Shown: in pieces, positions 49,311-61,830 of the stretch | How positions within the stretch are numbered: position 1 is the stretch's first letter | How the letters are laid out: every line of letters starts with the position of its first letter | Source: Odiellus spinosus | Taxonomy: Eukaryota > Arthropoda > Arachnida > Opiliones > Phalangiidae | Length of the DNA stretch: 64,000 nt | Reading direction: 5' to 3' | Assembly (NCBI GenBank): GCA_963920705.1 | Contig: OY987225.1 | Location: forward strand, 4,838,334 to 4,902,333 | Translations under genes and position numbers: made by a program | Notes under the pieces: generated by a model | Told to the model about the DNA's origin: nothing | Databases searched by the model: none | The model's input: only the letters and a program-made list of their open reading frames with translations

Positions 49311-50619
49311 GGAATCCTGTTTTTCGAATCGTGTTTTTCGAATCGTGTTTTTCGAATCGGGTTTTTCGAATCGGGTTTTTCGAATCGGGTTTTTCGAATC
49401 GGGCTTTTCGAATCGTGTTTTGCGAATCGTGTTTTTCGAATAGTGTTTTTCGAATCGTGTTTTTCGAATCGTGTTTTTCGAATCGTGATTTTACGAATCG
49501 TGTTTTACGAATCGTGTTTTTCGAATCCTGTTTTTCGAGTCCTCTTTTTCGAATCATGTTTTTTGAATCCTTTTTTTCGAATCCTGTTTTTCGAATCGTG
49601 TTTTTCGAATCGTGTTTTTCGAATCGTGTTTTTCGAATCCTGTTTATCGAATCCTGTTTTTCGAATCCTGTTTTTCGAGTCCTCTTTATGGAATCGTGTT
49701 TTTCGAATCGTGTTTTTCGAATCGTGTTTTTCGAATCGGGTTTTTCGAATCGGGTTTTTCGAATCGGGGTTTTCGAATCGGGTTTTTCGAATCGGGTTTT
49801 TCGAATCGGGCTTTTCGAATCGTGTTTTGCGAATCGTGTTTTTCGAATAGTGTTTTTCGAATCGTGTTTTTCGAATCTGGTTTTTCGAATCGTGATTTTC
49901 CGAATCGTGTTTTACGAATCGAGTTTTTCGAATCCTGTTTTTCTTATTCTGTTTTTCGAATCGTGTTTTTCGAATCGTGTTTTTCGAATCCTGTTTTTCG
50001 AGTCCTCTTTTTCGAATCCTGTTTTTCGAATCCTGTTTTTCGAATCATGTTTTTCGAATCGTGTTTTTCGAATCCTGTTTATCGAATCCTGTTTTTCGAA
50101 TCCTATTTTTCGAGTACTCTTTATGGAATCTTGTTTTTCGAATCGTGTTTTTCGAATCGTGTTTTTCGAATAGTGTTTTTCGAATCGTGTTTTTCGAATC
50201 TGGTTTTTCGAATCGTGATTTTCCGAATCGTGTTTTACGAATCGTGTTTTTCGAATCCTGTTTTTCGAGTCCTCTTTTTCGAATCCTGTTCTTTGAATCC
50301 TGTTTTTCGAATCCTGTTTTTCGAATCGGGTTTTTAGAATCGGGTTTTTCGAATCGGGTTTTTCGAATCGGGTTTTTCGAATCGGGTTTTTCGAATCGTG
50401 ATTTGCGAATCGTGTTTTTCGAATCGCGTTTTTCGAATCGTGTTTTCGAATCGTGATTTTCCGAATCGTGTTTTTCGAATCGTGATTTTCGAATCGTGTT
50501 TTACAAATCGTGAATTTCGAATCGTGTTTTTCGAATCCTGTTTATCGAATCGTGTTTTTCGAATCGTGTTTTACGAATCGGGTTTTTCGAATCGGGTTTT
50601 TCGAATCGGGTTTTTCGAA

Positions 50620-51380
50620 TCGTGTTTTTCGAATCGTGCTTTTCGAATCTTTTTTTTCGAATCGTGTTTTTCGAATCGTGTTTTTCGAATCCTGTTTATC
50701 GAATCCTGTTTTTCGAATCCTGTTTTTCGAGTCCTGTTTATGGAATCCTGTTTTTCGAATCGGGATTTCGAATCGAGTTTTTCGATTCGTGTTTTTCGAA
50801 TCGTGTTTTTCGATTCGTGTTTTTCGAATCGGGTTTTTCGAATCTGGTTTTTCGAATCGGGTTTTTCGAATCGGGTTTTTCGAATCGTGTTTTTCGAATC
50901 GTGTTTTACGAATCGTGTTTTACGAATCGTGTTTTTCGAATCGAGATTTTCGAATCGTGTTTTTCGAATCGTGTTTTTCGAATCGAGATTTTCGAATCGT
51001 GTTTTTCGAATCATGTTTTTCGAATCGTGTTTATCGAATCGTGTTTATCGAATCGTGATTTTCGAGTCGTGTTTTTCGAATCGTGCTTTTCGAATCTTTT
51101 TTTTCGAATCGTGTTTTTCGAATCGTGTTTTTCGAATACTGTTTATCGAATCCTGTTTTTCGAATCCTGTTTTTCGAGTCCTGTTTATGGAATCCTGTTT
51201 TTCGAATCGGGATTTCGAATCGTGTTTTTCGATTCGTGTTTTTCGAATCGTGTTTTTCGATTCGTGTTTTTCGAATCGGGTTTTTCGAATCTGGTTTTTC
51301 GAATCGGGTTTTTCGAATCGGGTTTTTCGAATCGTGTTTTTCGAATCGTGTTTTACGAATCGTGTTTTACGAATCGTGTT
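50620..51380 (+). repeat. 447-bp tandem duplication in zone IV
   Basis: GAATCGTGC followed by GAATCTTTTTTTTC at 50,631 recurs at 51,078 (447 bp), together with GTGTTTATCG, GAGTCCTGTTTATGG, GAATCGGGATTTC and two GATTCGTG monomers. The first copy has GAATCGAG where the second has GAATCGTG after the 13-mer. Confidence 0.75.
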
Positions 51381-52739
51381 TTTCGAACCGGGTTTTTCGA
51401 ATCGGGTTTTTCGAATCGGGTTTTTCGAATCGGGTTTTTCGAATCGGGTTTTTCGAATCGGGCTTTTCGAATCGTGTTTTGCGAATCGTTTTTTTCGAAT
51501 AGTGTTTTTCGAATCGTGTTTTTCGAATCTGGTTTTTCGAATCGTGATTTTCCGAATCGTGTTTTACGAATCGTGTTTTTCGAATCCTGTTTTTCGAATC
51601 GTGTTTTTCGAATCGTGTTTTTCGAATCCTGTTTATCGAATCCTGTTTTTCGAATCCTGTTTTTCGAGTCCTGTTTATGGAATCCTGTTTTTCGAATCGG
51701 GATTTCGAATCGTGTTTTTCGATTCGTGTTTTTCGAATCGCGTTTTCGAATCTTGATTTTCCGAATCGTGTTTTTCGAATCGTGATTTTCGAATCGTGTT
51801 TTTCGAATCGTGTTTTTCAAATCGTGTTTTTCGAATCGTGTTTTTCGAATCCTGTTTATCGAATCCTGTTTTTCGAATCCTATTTTTCGAGTCCTCTTTA
51901 TGGAATCTTGTTTTTCGAATCGTGTTTATCGAATCGTGATTTTCGAATCGTGTTTTTCGAATCGTGCTTTTCGAATCGTGTTTTTCGAATCGTGTTTTTC
52001 GAATCGTGTTTTTCGAATCCTGTTTATCGAATCCTGTTTTTCGAATCCTGTTTTTCGAGTCCTGTTTATAGGAATCCTGTTTTTCGAATCGGGTTTTTCG
52101 AATCGTGTTTTTCGAATCGTGTTTTTCGAATCGTGTTTTTCGAATCGTGTTTTCGAATCGTGATTTTCCGAATCGTGTTTTTCGAATCGTGTTTTTCTAA
52201 TCGTGTTTTTCTAATCTTGTTTTTCGTATCCTGTTTTTCGTATTCTGTTTTTCGAATCGTGTTTTTCGAATCGGGTTTTTCGAATCGTGTTTTCGAATCG
52301 TGTTTTTCGAATCGTGTTTTTCGAATCGTGATTTTACGAATCGTGTTTTACGAATCGTGTTTTTCGAATCCTGTTTTTCGAGTCCTCTTTTTCGAATCAT
52401 GTTTTTTGAATCCTTTTTTTCGAATCCTGTTTTTCAAATCGTGTTTTTCGAATCGTGTTTTTCGAATTGTGATTTTCCGAATCGTGATTTTCGAATCGTG
52501 TTTTTCGAATCGTGTTTTTCGAATCGTGTTTTTCGAATCGTGTTTTTCGAATCGGGTTTTTCGAATCTGGTTTTTCGAATCGGGTTTTTCGAATCGGGTT
52601 TTTCGAATCGTGTTTTTCGAATCGGGTTTTTCGAATCGTGTTTTCGAATCGTGTTTTTCGAATCGCGTTTTACGAATCGTGTTTTACGAATCGTGTTTTT
52701 CGAACCGGGTTTTTCGAATCGGGTTTTTCGAATCGTGTT

Positions 52740-53691
52740 TTTCGAATCGAGATTTTCGAATCGTGTTTTTCGAATCGTGTTTTTCGAATCGAGATTTTCG
52801 AATCGTGTTTTTCGAATCATGTTTTTCGAATCGTGTTTATCGAATCGTGTTTATCGAATCGTGATTTTCGAGTCGTGTTTTTCGAATCGTGCTTTTCGAA
52901 TCTTTTTTTTCGAATCGTGTTTTTCGAATCGTGTTTTTCGAATCCTGTTTATCGAATCCTGTTTTTCGAATCCTGTTTTTCGAGTCCTGTTTATGGAATC
53001 CTGTTTTTCGAATCGGGATTTCGAATCGTGTTTTTCGAATCGTGTTTTTCGAATCGCGTTTTCGAATCGTGATTTTCCGAATCGTGTTTTTCGAATCGTG
53101 ATTTTCGAATCGTGTTTTTCGAATCGTGTTTTTCAAATCGTGTTTTTCGAATCGTGTTTTTCGAATCCTGTTTATCGAATCCTGTTTTTCGAATCCTATT
53201 TTTCGAGTCCTCTTTATGGAATCTTGTTTTTCGAATCGTGTTTTTCGAATCGTGTTTTTCGAATCGGGTTTTTCGAATCGGGTTTTTCGAATCGGGTTTT
53301 TCGAATCGGGCTTTTCGAATCGTGTTTTGCGAATCGTGTTTTTCGAATAGTGTTTTTCGAATCGGGTTTTTCGAATCGGGTTTTTCGAATCGGGTTTTTC
53401 GAATCGGGCTTTTCGAATCGTGTTTTGCGAATCGTGTTTTTCGAATAGTGTTTTTCGAATCGTGTTTTTCGTATCTGGTTTTTCGAATCGTTATTTTCCG
53501 AATCGTGTTTTACGAATCGTGTTTTTCGAATCCTGTTTTCCGAATCGTGTTTTTCGAATCGTGATTTTCGAATCTTCTTTTTCGAATCGTGTTTTTCAAA
53601 TCGTGTTTTTCGAATCGTGTTTTTCGAATCCTGTTTATCGAATCCTGTTTTTCGAATCCTATTTTTCGAGTCCTCTTAATGGAATCTTGTT
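52740..53691 (+). repeat. 952-bp tandem duplication, copy 1
   Basis: Offset 952 (exactly 68 x 14). Shared markers are GTATCTGG, GTTATTTTCC, GTTTTCCGAATCG, GAATCTTC and CTTAATGG. Copy 1 has GAATCTTTTTTTTC near 52,900 where copy 2 has GAATCGTGC. Confidence 0.85.
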
Positions 53692-54643
53692 TTTCGAATC
53701 GAGATTTTCGAATCGTGTTTTTCGAATCGTGTTTTTCGAATCGAGATTTTCGAATCGTGTTTTTCGAATCATGTTTTTCGAATCGTGTTTATCGAATCGT
53801 GTTTATCGAATCGTGATTTTCGAGTCGTGTTTTTCGAATCGTGCTTTTCGAATCGTGCTTTTCGAATCGTGTTTTTCGAATCGTGTTTTTCGAATCCTGT
53901 TTATCGAATCCTGTTTTTCGAATCCTGTTTTTCGAGTCCTGTTTATGGAATCCTGTTTTTCGAATCGGGATTTCGAATCGTGTTTTTCGAATCGTGTTTT
54001 TCGAATCGCGTTTTCGAATCGTGATTTTCCGAATCGTGTTTTTCGAATCGTGATTTTCGAATCGTGTTTTTCGAATCGTGTTTTTCAAATCGTGTTTTTC
54101 GAATCGTGTTTTTCGAATCCTGTTTATCGAATCCTGTTTTTCGAATCCTATTTTTCGAGTCCTCTTTATGGAATCTTGTTTTTCGAATCGTGTTTTTCGA
54201 ATCGTGTTTTTCGAATCGGGTTTTTCGAATCGGGTTTTTCGAATCGGGTTTTTCGAATCGGGCTTTTCGAATCGTGTTTTGCGAATCGTGTTTTTCGAAT
54301 AGTGTTTTTCGAATCGGGTTTTTCGAATCGGGTTTTTCGAATCGGGTTTTTCGAATCGGGCTTTTCGAATCGTGTTTTGCGAATCGTGTTTTTCGAATAG
54401 TGTTTTTCGAATCGTGTTTTTCGTATCTGGTTTTTCGAATCGTTATTTTCCGAATCGTGTTTTACGAATCGTGTTTTTCGAATCCTGTTTTCCGAATCGT
54501 GTTTTTCGAATCGTGATTTTCGAATCTTCTTTTTCGAATCGTGTTTTTCAAATCGTGTTTTTCGAATCGTGTTTTTCGAATCCTGTTTATCGAATCCTGT
54601 TTTTCGAATCCTATTTTTCGAGTCCTCTTAATGGAATCTTGTT
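53692..54643 (+). repeat. 952-bp tandem duplication, copy 2
   Basis: Follows copy 1 directly and keeps its GTATCTGG (near 54,423), GAATCTTC (near 54,530) and CTTAATGG (near 54,629) markers. The right edge is where GAATCGAGATTTTC would be expected and GTG monomers are found instead. Confidence 0.83.
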
Positions 54644-56474
54644 TTTCGAATCGTGTTTTTCGAATCGTGTTTTTCGAATCGGGTTTTTCGAATCGGGTTT
54701 TTCGAATCGGGTTTTTCGAATCGGGCTTTTCGAATCGTGTTTTGCGAATCGTGTTTTTCGAATAGTGTTTTTCGAATAGTGTTTTTCGAATAGTGTTTTT
54801 CGAATCGGGTTTTTCGAATCGGGTTTTTCGAATCGTGTTTTCGAATCGAGTTTTTCGAATCGTGTTTTACGAATCGTGTTTTTCGAATCGGGTTTTTCGA
54901 ATCGGGTTTTTCGAATCGTGTTTTTCGAATCGAGATTTTCGAATCATGTTTTTCGATTCGTGTTTTTCGAATCGTGTTTTTCGAATCGAGATTTTCGAAT
55001 CATGTTTTTCGAATCATGTTTTTCGAATCGTGTTTATCGAATCGTGTTTATCGAATCGTGTTTTTCGAATCGTGTTTTTCGAATCCTGTTTATCGAATCC
55101 TGTTTTTCGAATCCTGTTTTTCGAGTCCTGTTTATAGGAATCCTGTTTTTCGAATCGGGTTTTTCGAATCGTGTTTTTCGAATCGTGTTTTTCGAATCGT
55201 GTTTTTCGAATCGTGTTTTTCGAATCGTGTTTTCGAATCGTGATTTTCCGAATCGTGTTTTTCGAATCGTGTTTTTCTAATCGTGTTTTTCTAATCTTGT
55301 TTTTCGTATCCTGTTTTTCGTATTCTGTTTTTCGAATCGTGTTTTTCGAATCGGGTTTTTCGAATCGTGTTTTCGAATCGTGTTTTTCGAATCGTGTTTT
55401 TCGAATCGTGATTTTACGAATCGTGTTTTACGAATTGTGTTTTTCGAATCCTGTTTTTCGAGTCCTCTTTTTCGAATCATGTTTTTTGAATCCTTTTTTT
55501 CGAATCCTGTTTTTCGAATCGTGTTTTTCGAATCGTGTTTTTCGAATCGTGTTTTTCGAATCGTGATTTTCCGAATCGTGATTTTCGAATCGTGTTTTTC
55601 GAATCGTGTTTTTCGAATCGTGTTTTTCGATTCGTGTTTTTCGAATCGGGTTTTTCGAATCTGGTTTTTCGAATCGGGTTTTTCGAATCGGGTTTTTCGA
55701 ATCGTGTTTTTCGAATCGTGTTTTACGAATCGTGTTTTACGAATCGTGTTTTTCGAACCGGGTTTTTCGAATCGGGTTTTTCGAATCGGGTTTTTCGAAT
55801 CGGGTTTTTCGAATCGGGTTTTTCGAATCGGGCTTTTCGAATCGTGTTTTGCGAATCGTGTTTTTCGAATAGTGTTTTTCGAATCGTGTTTTTCGAATCT
55901 GGTTTTTCGAATCGTGATTTTCCGAATCGTGTTTTACGAATCGTGTTTTTTGAATCCTGTTTTTCGAATCGTGTTTTTCGAATCGTGTTTTTCGAATCCT
56001 GTTTATCGAATCCTGTTTTTCGAATCCTGTTTTTCGAGTCCTGTTTATGGAATCCTGTTTTTCGAATCGGGATTTCGAATCGTGTTTTTCGAATCGTGTT
56101 TTTCGAATCGCGTTTTCGAATCGTGATTTTCCGAATCGTGTTTTTCGAATCGTGTTTTTCAAATCGTGTTTTTCGAATCGTGTTTTTCGAATCCTGTTTA
56201 TCGAATCCTGTTTTTCGAATCCTATTTTTCGAGTCCTCTTTATGGAATCTTGTTTTTCGAATCGTGTTTATCGAATCGTGTTTATCGAATCTTGATTTTC
56301 GAATCGTGTTTTTCGAATCGTGCTTTTCGAATCGTGTTTTTCGAATCGTGTTTTTCGAATCGTGTTTTTCGAATCCTGTTTATCGAATCCTGTTTTTCGA
56401 ATCCTGTTTTTCGAGTCCTGTTTATAGGAATCCTGTTTTTCGAATCGGGTTTTTCGAATCGTGTTTTTCGAATC
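54555..56474 (+). repeat. 1.9-kb series, unit 1
   Basis: Period 1,920 to unit 2. It contains the TAATCG-TAATCT-GTATCC-GTATTC marker (55,277), GAATTGTG near 55,434, GAACCGGG near 55,754, GAGTCCTGTTTATGG and the 13-bp GAATCGGGATTTC. It carries GTTTTTTGAATCCTG near 55,945, where unit 2 has TTCGAATCCTG. Confidence 0.85.
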
Positions 56475-58394
56475 GTGTTTTTCGAATCGTGTTTTTCGAA
56501 TCCTGTTTATCGAATCCTGTTTTTCGAATCCTATTTTTCGAGTCCTCTTAATGGAATCTTGTTTTTCGAATCGTGTTTTTCGAATCGTGTTTTTCGAATC
56601 GGGTTTTTCGAATCGGGTTTTTCGAATCGGGTTTTTCGAATCGGGCTTTTCGAATCGTGTTTTGCGAATTGTGTTTTTCGAATAGTGTTTTTCGAATAGT
56701 GTTTTTCGAATCGGGTTTTTCGAATCGGGTTTTTCGAATCGTGTTTTCGAATCGAGTTTTTCGAATCGTGTTTTACGAATCGTGTTTTACGAATCGTGTT
56801 TTTCGAATCGGGTTTTTCGAATCGGGTTTTTCGAATCGTGTTTTTCGAATCGAGATTTTCGAATCATGTTTTTCGATTCGTGTTTTTCGAATCGTGTTTT
56901 TCGAATCGAGATTTTCGAATCGTGTTTTTCGAATCATGTTTTTCGAATCGTGTTTATCGAATCGTGTTTATCGAATCGTGTTTTTCGAATCGTGTTTTTC
57001 GAATCCTGTTTATCGAATCCTGTTTTTCGAATCCTGTTTTTCGAGTCCTGTTTATAGGAATCCTTTTTTTCGAATCGGGTTTTTCGAATCGTGTTTTTCG
57101 AATCGTGTTTTTCGAATCGTGTTTTTCGAATCGTGTTTTTCGAATCGTGTTTTCGAATCGTGATTTTCCGAATCGTGTTTTTCGAATCGTGTTTTTCTAA
57201 TCGTGTTTTTCTAATCTTGTTTTTCGTATCCTGTTTTTCGTATTCTGTTTTTCGAATCGTGTTTTTCGAATCGGGTTTTTCGAATCGTGTTTTCGAATCG
57301 TGTTTTTCGAATCGTGTTTTTCGAATCGTGATTTTACGAATCGTGTTTTACGAATTGTGTTTTTCGAATCCTGTTTTTCGAGTCCTCTTTTTCGAATCAT
57401 GTTTTTTGAATCCTTTTTTTCGAATCCTGTTTTTCGAATCGTGTTTTTCGAATCGTGTTTTTCGAATCGTGTTTTTCGAATCGTGATTTTCCGAATCGTG
57501 ATTTTCGAATCGTGTTTTTCGAATCGTGTTTTTCGAATCGTGTTTTTCGATTCGTGTTTTTCGAATCGGGTTTTTCGAATCTGGTTTTTCGAATCGGGTT
57601 TTTCGAATCGGATTTTTCGAATCGTGTTTTTCGAATCGTGTTTTACGAATCGTGTTTTACGAATCGTGTTTTTCGAACCGGGTTTTTCGAATCGGGTTTT
57701 TCGAATCGGGTTTTTCGAATCGGGTTTTTCGAATCGGGTTTTTCGAATCGGGCTTTTCGAATCGTGTTTTGCGAATCGTGTTTTTCGAATAGTGTTTTTC
57801 GAATCGTGTTTTTCGAATCTGGTTTTTCGAATCGTGATTTTCCGAATCGTGTTTTACGAATCGTGTTTTTCGAATCCTGTTTTTCGAATCGTGTTTTTCG
57901 AATCGTGTTTTTCGAATCCTGTTTATCGAATCCTGTTTTTCGAATCCTGTTTTTCGAGTCCTGTTTATGGAATCCTGTTTTTCGAATCGGGATTTCGAAT
58001 CGTGTTTTTCGAATCGTGTTTTTCGAATCGCGTTTTCGAATCATGATTTTCCGAATCGTGTTTTTCGAATCGTGTTTTTCAAATCGTGTTTTTCGAATCG
58101 TGTTTTTCGAATCCTGTTTATCGAATCCTGTTTTTCGAATCCTATTTTTCGAGTCCTCTTTATGGAATCTTGTTTTTCGAATCGTGTTTATCGAATCGTG
58201 TTTATCGAATCGTGATTTTCGAATCGTGTTTTTCGAATCGTGCTTTTCGAATCGTGTTTTTCGAATCGTGTTTTTCGAATCGTGTTTTTCGAATCCTGTT
58301 TATCGAATCCTGTTTTTCGAATCCTGTTTTTCGAGTCCTGTTTATAGGAATCCTGTTTTTCGAATCGGGTTTTTCGAATCGTGTTTTTCGAATC
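56475..58394 (+). repeat. 1.9-kb series, unit 2
   Basis: Matches unit 1 at offset 1,920 almost throughout. Small differences are GAATCGGATTTTTC for GAATCGGGTTTTTC near 57,608 and GAATCATG for GAATCGTG near 58,030. Confidence 0.85.
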
Positions 58395-59052
58395 GTGTTT
58401 TTCGAATCGTGTTTTTCGAATCCTGTTTATCGAATCCTGTTTTTCGAATCCTATTTTTCGAGTCCTCTTAATGGAATCTTGTTTTTCGAATCGTGTTTTT
58501 CGAATCGTGTTTTTCGAATCGGGTTTTTCGAATCGGGTTTTTCGAATCGGGTTTTTCGAATCGGGCTTTTCGAATCGTGTTTTGCGAATTGTGTTTTTCG
58601 AATAGTGTTTTTCGAATAGTGTTTTTCGAATCGGGTTTTTCGAATCGGGTTTTTCGAATCGTGTTTTCGAATCGAGTTTTTCGAATCGTGTTTTACGAAT
58701 CGTGTTTTACGAATCGTGTTTTTCGAATCGAGATTTTCGAATCATGTTTTTCGATTCGTGTTTTTCGAATCGTGTTTTTCGAATCGAGATTTTCGAATCG
58801 TGTTTTTCGAATCATGTTTTTCGAATCGTGTTTATCGAATCGTGTTTATCGAATCGTGTTTTTCGAATCGTGTTTTTCGAATCCTGTTTATCGAATCCTG
58901 TTTTTCGAATCCTGTTTTTCGAGTCCTGTTTATAGGAATCCTTTTTTTCGAATCGGGTTTTTCGAATCGTGTTTTTCGAATCGTGTTTTTCGAATCGTGT
59001 TTTTCGAATCGTGTTTTTCGAATCGTGTTTTCGAATCGTGATTTTCCGAATC
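58395..59052 (+). repeat. 1.9-kb series, partial unit 3 (42 bp shorter)
   Basis: Continues the series, but three monomers (42 bp; GTG-GGG-GGG type near 56,800 in unit 1) are missing near 58,720, so the marker spacing falls to 1,878. It ends where the 1,389-bp tandem pair begins. Confidence 0.78.
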
Positions 59053-60441
59053 GTGTTTTTCGAATCGTGTTTTTCTAATCGTGTTTTTCTAATCTTGTTT
59101 TTCGTATCCTGTTTTTCGTATTCTGTTTTTCGAATCGTGTTTTTCGAATCGGGTTTTTCGAATCGTGTTTTCGAATCGTGTTTTTCGAATCGTGTTTTTC
59201 GAATCGTGATTTTACGAATCGTGTTTTACGAATCGTGTTTTTCGAATCCTGTTTTTCGAGTCCTCTTTTTCGAATCATGTTTTTTGAATCCTTTTTTTCG
59301 AATCCTGTTTTTCGAATCGTGTTTTTCGAATCGTGTTTTTCGAATCGTGTTTTTCGAATCGTGATTTTCCGAATCGTGATTTTCGAATCGTGTTTTTCGA
59401 ATCGTGTTTTTCGAATCGTGTTTTTCGATTCGTGTTTTTCGAATCGGGTTTTTCGAATCTGGTTTTTCGAATCGGGTTTTTCGAATCGGGTTTTTCGAAT
59501 CGTGTTTTTCGAATCGTGTTTTACGAATCGTGTTTTACGAATCGTGTTTTTCGAACCGGGTTTTTCGAATCGGGTTTTTCGAATCGGGTTTTTCGAATCG
59601 GGTTTTTCGAATCGGGTTTTTCGAATCGGGCTTTTCGAATCGTGTTTTGCGAATCGTGTTTTTCGAATAGTGTTTTTCGAATCGTGTTTTTCGAATCTGG
59701 TTTTTCGAATCGTGATTTTCCGAATCGTGTTTTTCGAATCCTATTTTTCGAATCGTGTTTTTCGAATCGTGTTTTTCGAATCCTGTTTATCGAATCCTGT
59801 TTTTCGAATCCTGTTTTTCGAGTCCTGTTTATGGAATCCTGTTTTTCGAATCGGGATTTCGAATCGTGTTTTTCGAATCGTGTTTTTCGAATCGCGTTTT
59901 CGAATCGTGATTTTCCGAATCGTGTTTTTCGAATCGTGTTTTTCAAATCGTGTTTTTCGAATCGTGTTTTTCGAATCCTGTTTATCGAATCCTGTTTTTC
60001 GAATCCTATTTTTCGAGTCCTCTTTATGGAATCTTGTTTTTTGAATCGTGTTTATCGAATCGTGTTTATCGAATCGTGATTTTCGAATCGTGTTTTTCGA
60101 ATCGTGCTTTTCGAATCGTGTTTTTCGAATCGTGTTTTTCGAATCGTGTTTTTCGAATCCTGTTTATCGAATCCTGTTTTTTGAATCCTGTTTTTCGAGT
60201 CCTGTTTATAGGAATCCTGTTTTTCGAATCGGGTTTTTCGAATCGTGTTTTTCGAATCGTGTTTTTCGAATCGTGTTTTTCGAATCGTGTTTTCGAATCG
60301 TGATTTTCCGAATCGTGTTTTTCGAATCGTGTTTTTCGAATCGTGTTTTTCGAATCGTGATTTTCCGAATCGTGATTTTCGAATCGTGTTTTTCGAATCG
60401 TGTTTTTCGAATCGTGTTTTTCGATTCGTGTTTTTCGAATC
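59053..60441 (+). repeat. 1,389-bp tandem duplication, copy 1
   Basis: Marker at 59,075. Compared with the 1.9-kb units it lacks about 588 bp between two GAGTCCTGTTTATAGG modules and has gained about 99 bp at its right end (60,345-60,440, resembling 59,340-59,430). Every part compared with copy 2 is identical, including the rare TTTTTTTGAATCG near 60,037 and TTGAATCCTG near 60,181. Confidence 0.88.
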
Positions 60442-61830
60442 GTGTTTTTCGAATCGTGTTTTTCTAATCGTGTTTTTCTAATCTTGTTTTTCGTATCCTG
60501 TTTTTCGTATTCTGTTTTTCGAATCGTGTTTTTCGAATCGGGTTTTTCGAATCGTGTTTTCGAATCGTGTTTTTCGAATCGTGTTTTTCGAATCGTGATT
60601 TTACGAATCGTGTTTTACGAATCGTGTTTTTCGAATCCTGTTTTTCGAGTCCTCTTTTTCGAATCATGTTTTTTGAATCCTTTTTTTCGAATCCTGTTTT
60701 TCGAATCGTGTTTTTCGAATCGTGTTTTTCGAATCGTGTTTTTCGAATCGTGATTTTCCGAATCGTGATTTTCGAATCGTGTTTTTCGAATCGTGTTTTT
60801 CGAATCGTGTTTTTCGATTCGTGTTTTTCGAATCGGGTTTTTCGAATCTGGTTTTTCGAATCGGGTTTTTCGAATCGGGTTTTTCGAATCGTGTTTTTCG
60901 AATCGTGTTTTACGAATCGTGTTTTACGAATCGTGTTTTTCGAACCGGGTTTTTCGAATCGGGTTTTTCGAATCGGGTTTTTCGAATCGGGTTTTTCGAA
61001 TCGGGTTTTTCGAATCGGGCTTTTCGAATCGTGTTTTGCGAATCGTGTTTTTCGAATAGTGTTTTTCGAATCGTGTTTTTCGAATCTGGTTTTTCGAATC
61101 GTGATTTTCCGAATCGTGTTTTTCGAATCCTATTTTTCGAATCGTGTTTTTCGAATCGTGTTTTTCGAATCCTGTTTATCGAATCCTGTTTTTCGAATCC
61201 TGTTTTTCGAGTCCTGTTTATGGAATCCTGTTTTTCGAATCGGGATTTCGAATCGTGTTTTTCGAATCGTGTTTTTCGAATCGCGTTTTCGAATCGTGAT
61301 TTTCCGAATCGTGTTTTTCGAATCGTGTTTTTCAAATCGTGTTTTTCGAATCGTGTTTTTCGAATCCTGTTTATCGAATCCTGTTTTTCGAATCCTATTT
61401 TTCGAGTCCTCTTTATGGAATCTTGTTTTTTGAATCGTGTTTATCGAATCGTGTTTATCGAATCGTGATTTTCGAATCGTGTTTTTCGAATCGTGCTTTT
61501 CGAATCGTGTTTTTCGAATCGTGTTTTTCGAATCGTGTTTTTCGAATCCTGTTTATCGAATCCTGTTTTTTGAATCCTGTTTTTCGAGTCCTGTTTATAG
61601 GAATCCTGTTTTTCGAATCGGGTTTTTCGAATCGTGTTTTTCGAATCGTGTTTTTCGAATCGTGTTTTTCGAATCGTGTTTTCGAATCGTGATTTTCCGA
61701 ATCGTGTTTTTCGAATCGTGTTTTTCGAATCGTGTTTTTCGAATCGTGATTTTCCGAATCGTGATTTTCGAATCGTGTTTTTCGAATCGTGTTTTTCGAA
61801 TCGTGTTTTTCGATTCGTGTTTTTCGAATC
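60442..61830 (+). repeat. 1,389-bp tandem duplication, copy 2
   Basis: Marker at 60,464. I found no difference from copy 1 in the stretches checked base by base. Divergence begins after GATTCGTG at about 61,815, where this copy continues GGG-CTGG instead of returning to TAATCG. Confidence 0.88.

Larger units (their letters stand above)
1340..50330 (+). repeat. Module M3 family: TTACGAATC to TGTTCTTTGAATCC blocks
   Basis: This is a recurrent order: GAATCTGG, a 15-bp GAATCGTGATTTTCC, GAATCGTGTTTTAC, GAATCGTG, GAATCCTG, GAGTCCTC, then TGTTCTTTGAATCC and GAATCCTG or CCTTTTTTTC. The first TGTTCTTTG that I see starts near 1,395 and the last near 50,287. It is scattered through zones I-III, often followed by GGG-type monomers and then GAATCGTGATTTGC. 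The TTACGAATC half continues in zone IV but the TGTTCTTTG half does not, so the module was broken or lost at the zone III/IV border. Confidence 0.8.
30051..50500 (+). repeat. Zone III: CTTATTCTG-bearing stratum
   Basis: Satellite only. It is defined by the CTTATTCTG monomer (C at 30,087, 31,013, 31,502, 33,885, 34,936, 36,043, 37,880, 40,434, 41,304, 42,918, 46,662 and 49,943), which I do not find before 30 kb. From about 33.1 kb the module terminator changes from GAGTCCTC to CAAGTCCTC, and the TTATTG form gives way entirely to TTATGG. GAGTCGGG monomers recur from about 36.8 to 48.9 kb. The zone contains a triplet with 1,023/1,051-bp spacing, a pair with 1.84-1.89 kb spacing, an 870-bp pair and a split 2,875-bp duplication. 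Confidence 0.75.

Noticed and set aside
48644-50173. 509-codon open frame on the + strand
   Set aside because: It is pure satellite translation. The consensus has no stop in any frame, the opposite strand and other frames are equally open, and the start codon is a random variant monomer. There is no codon bias or non-repeat domain.
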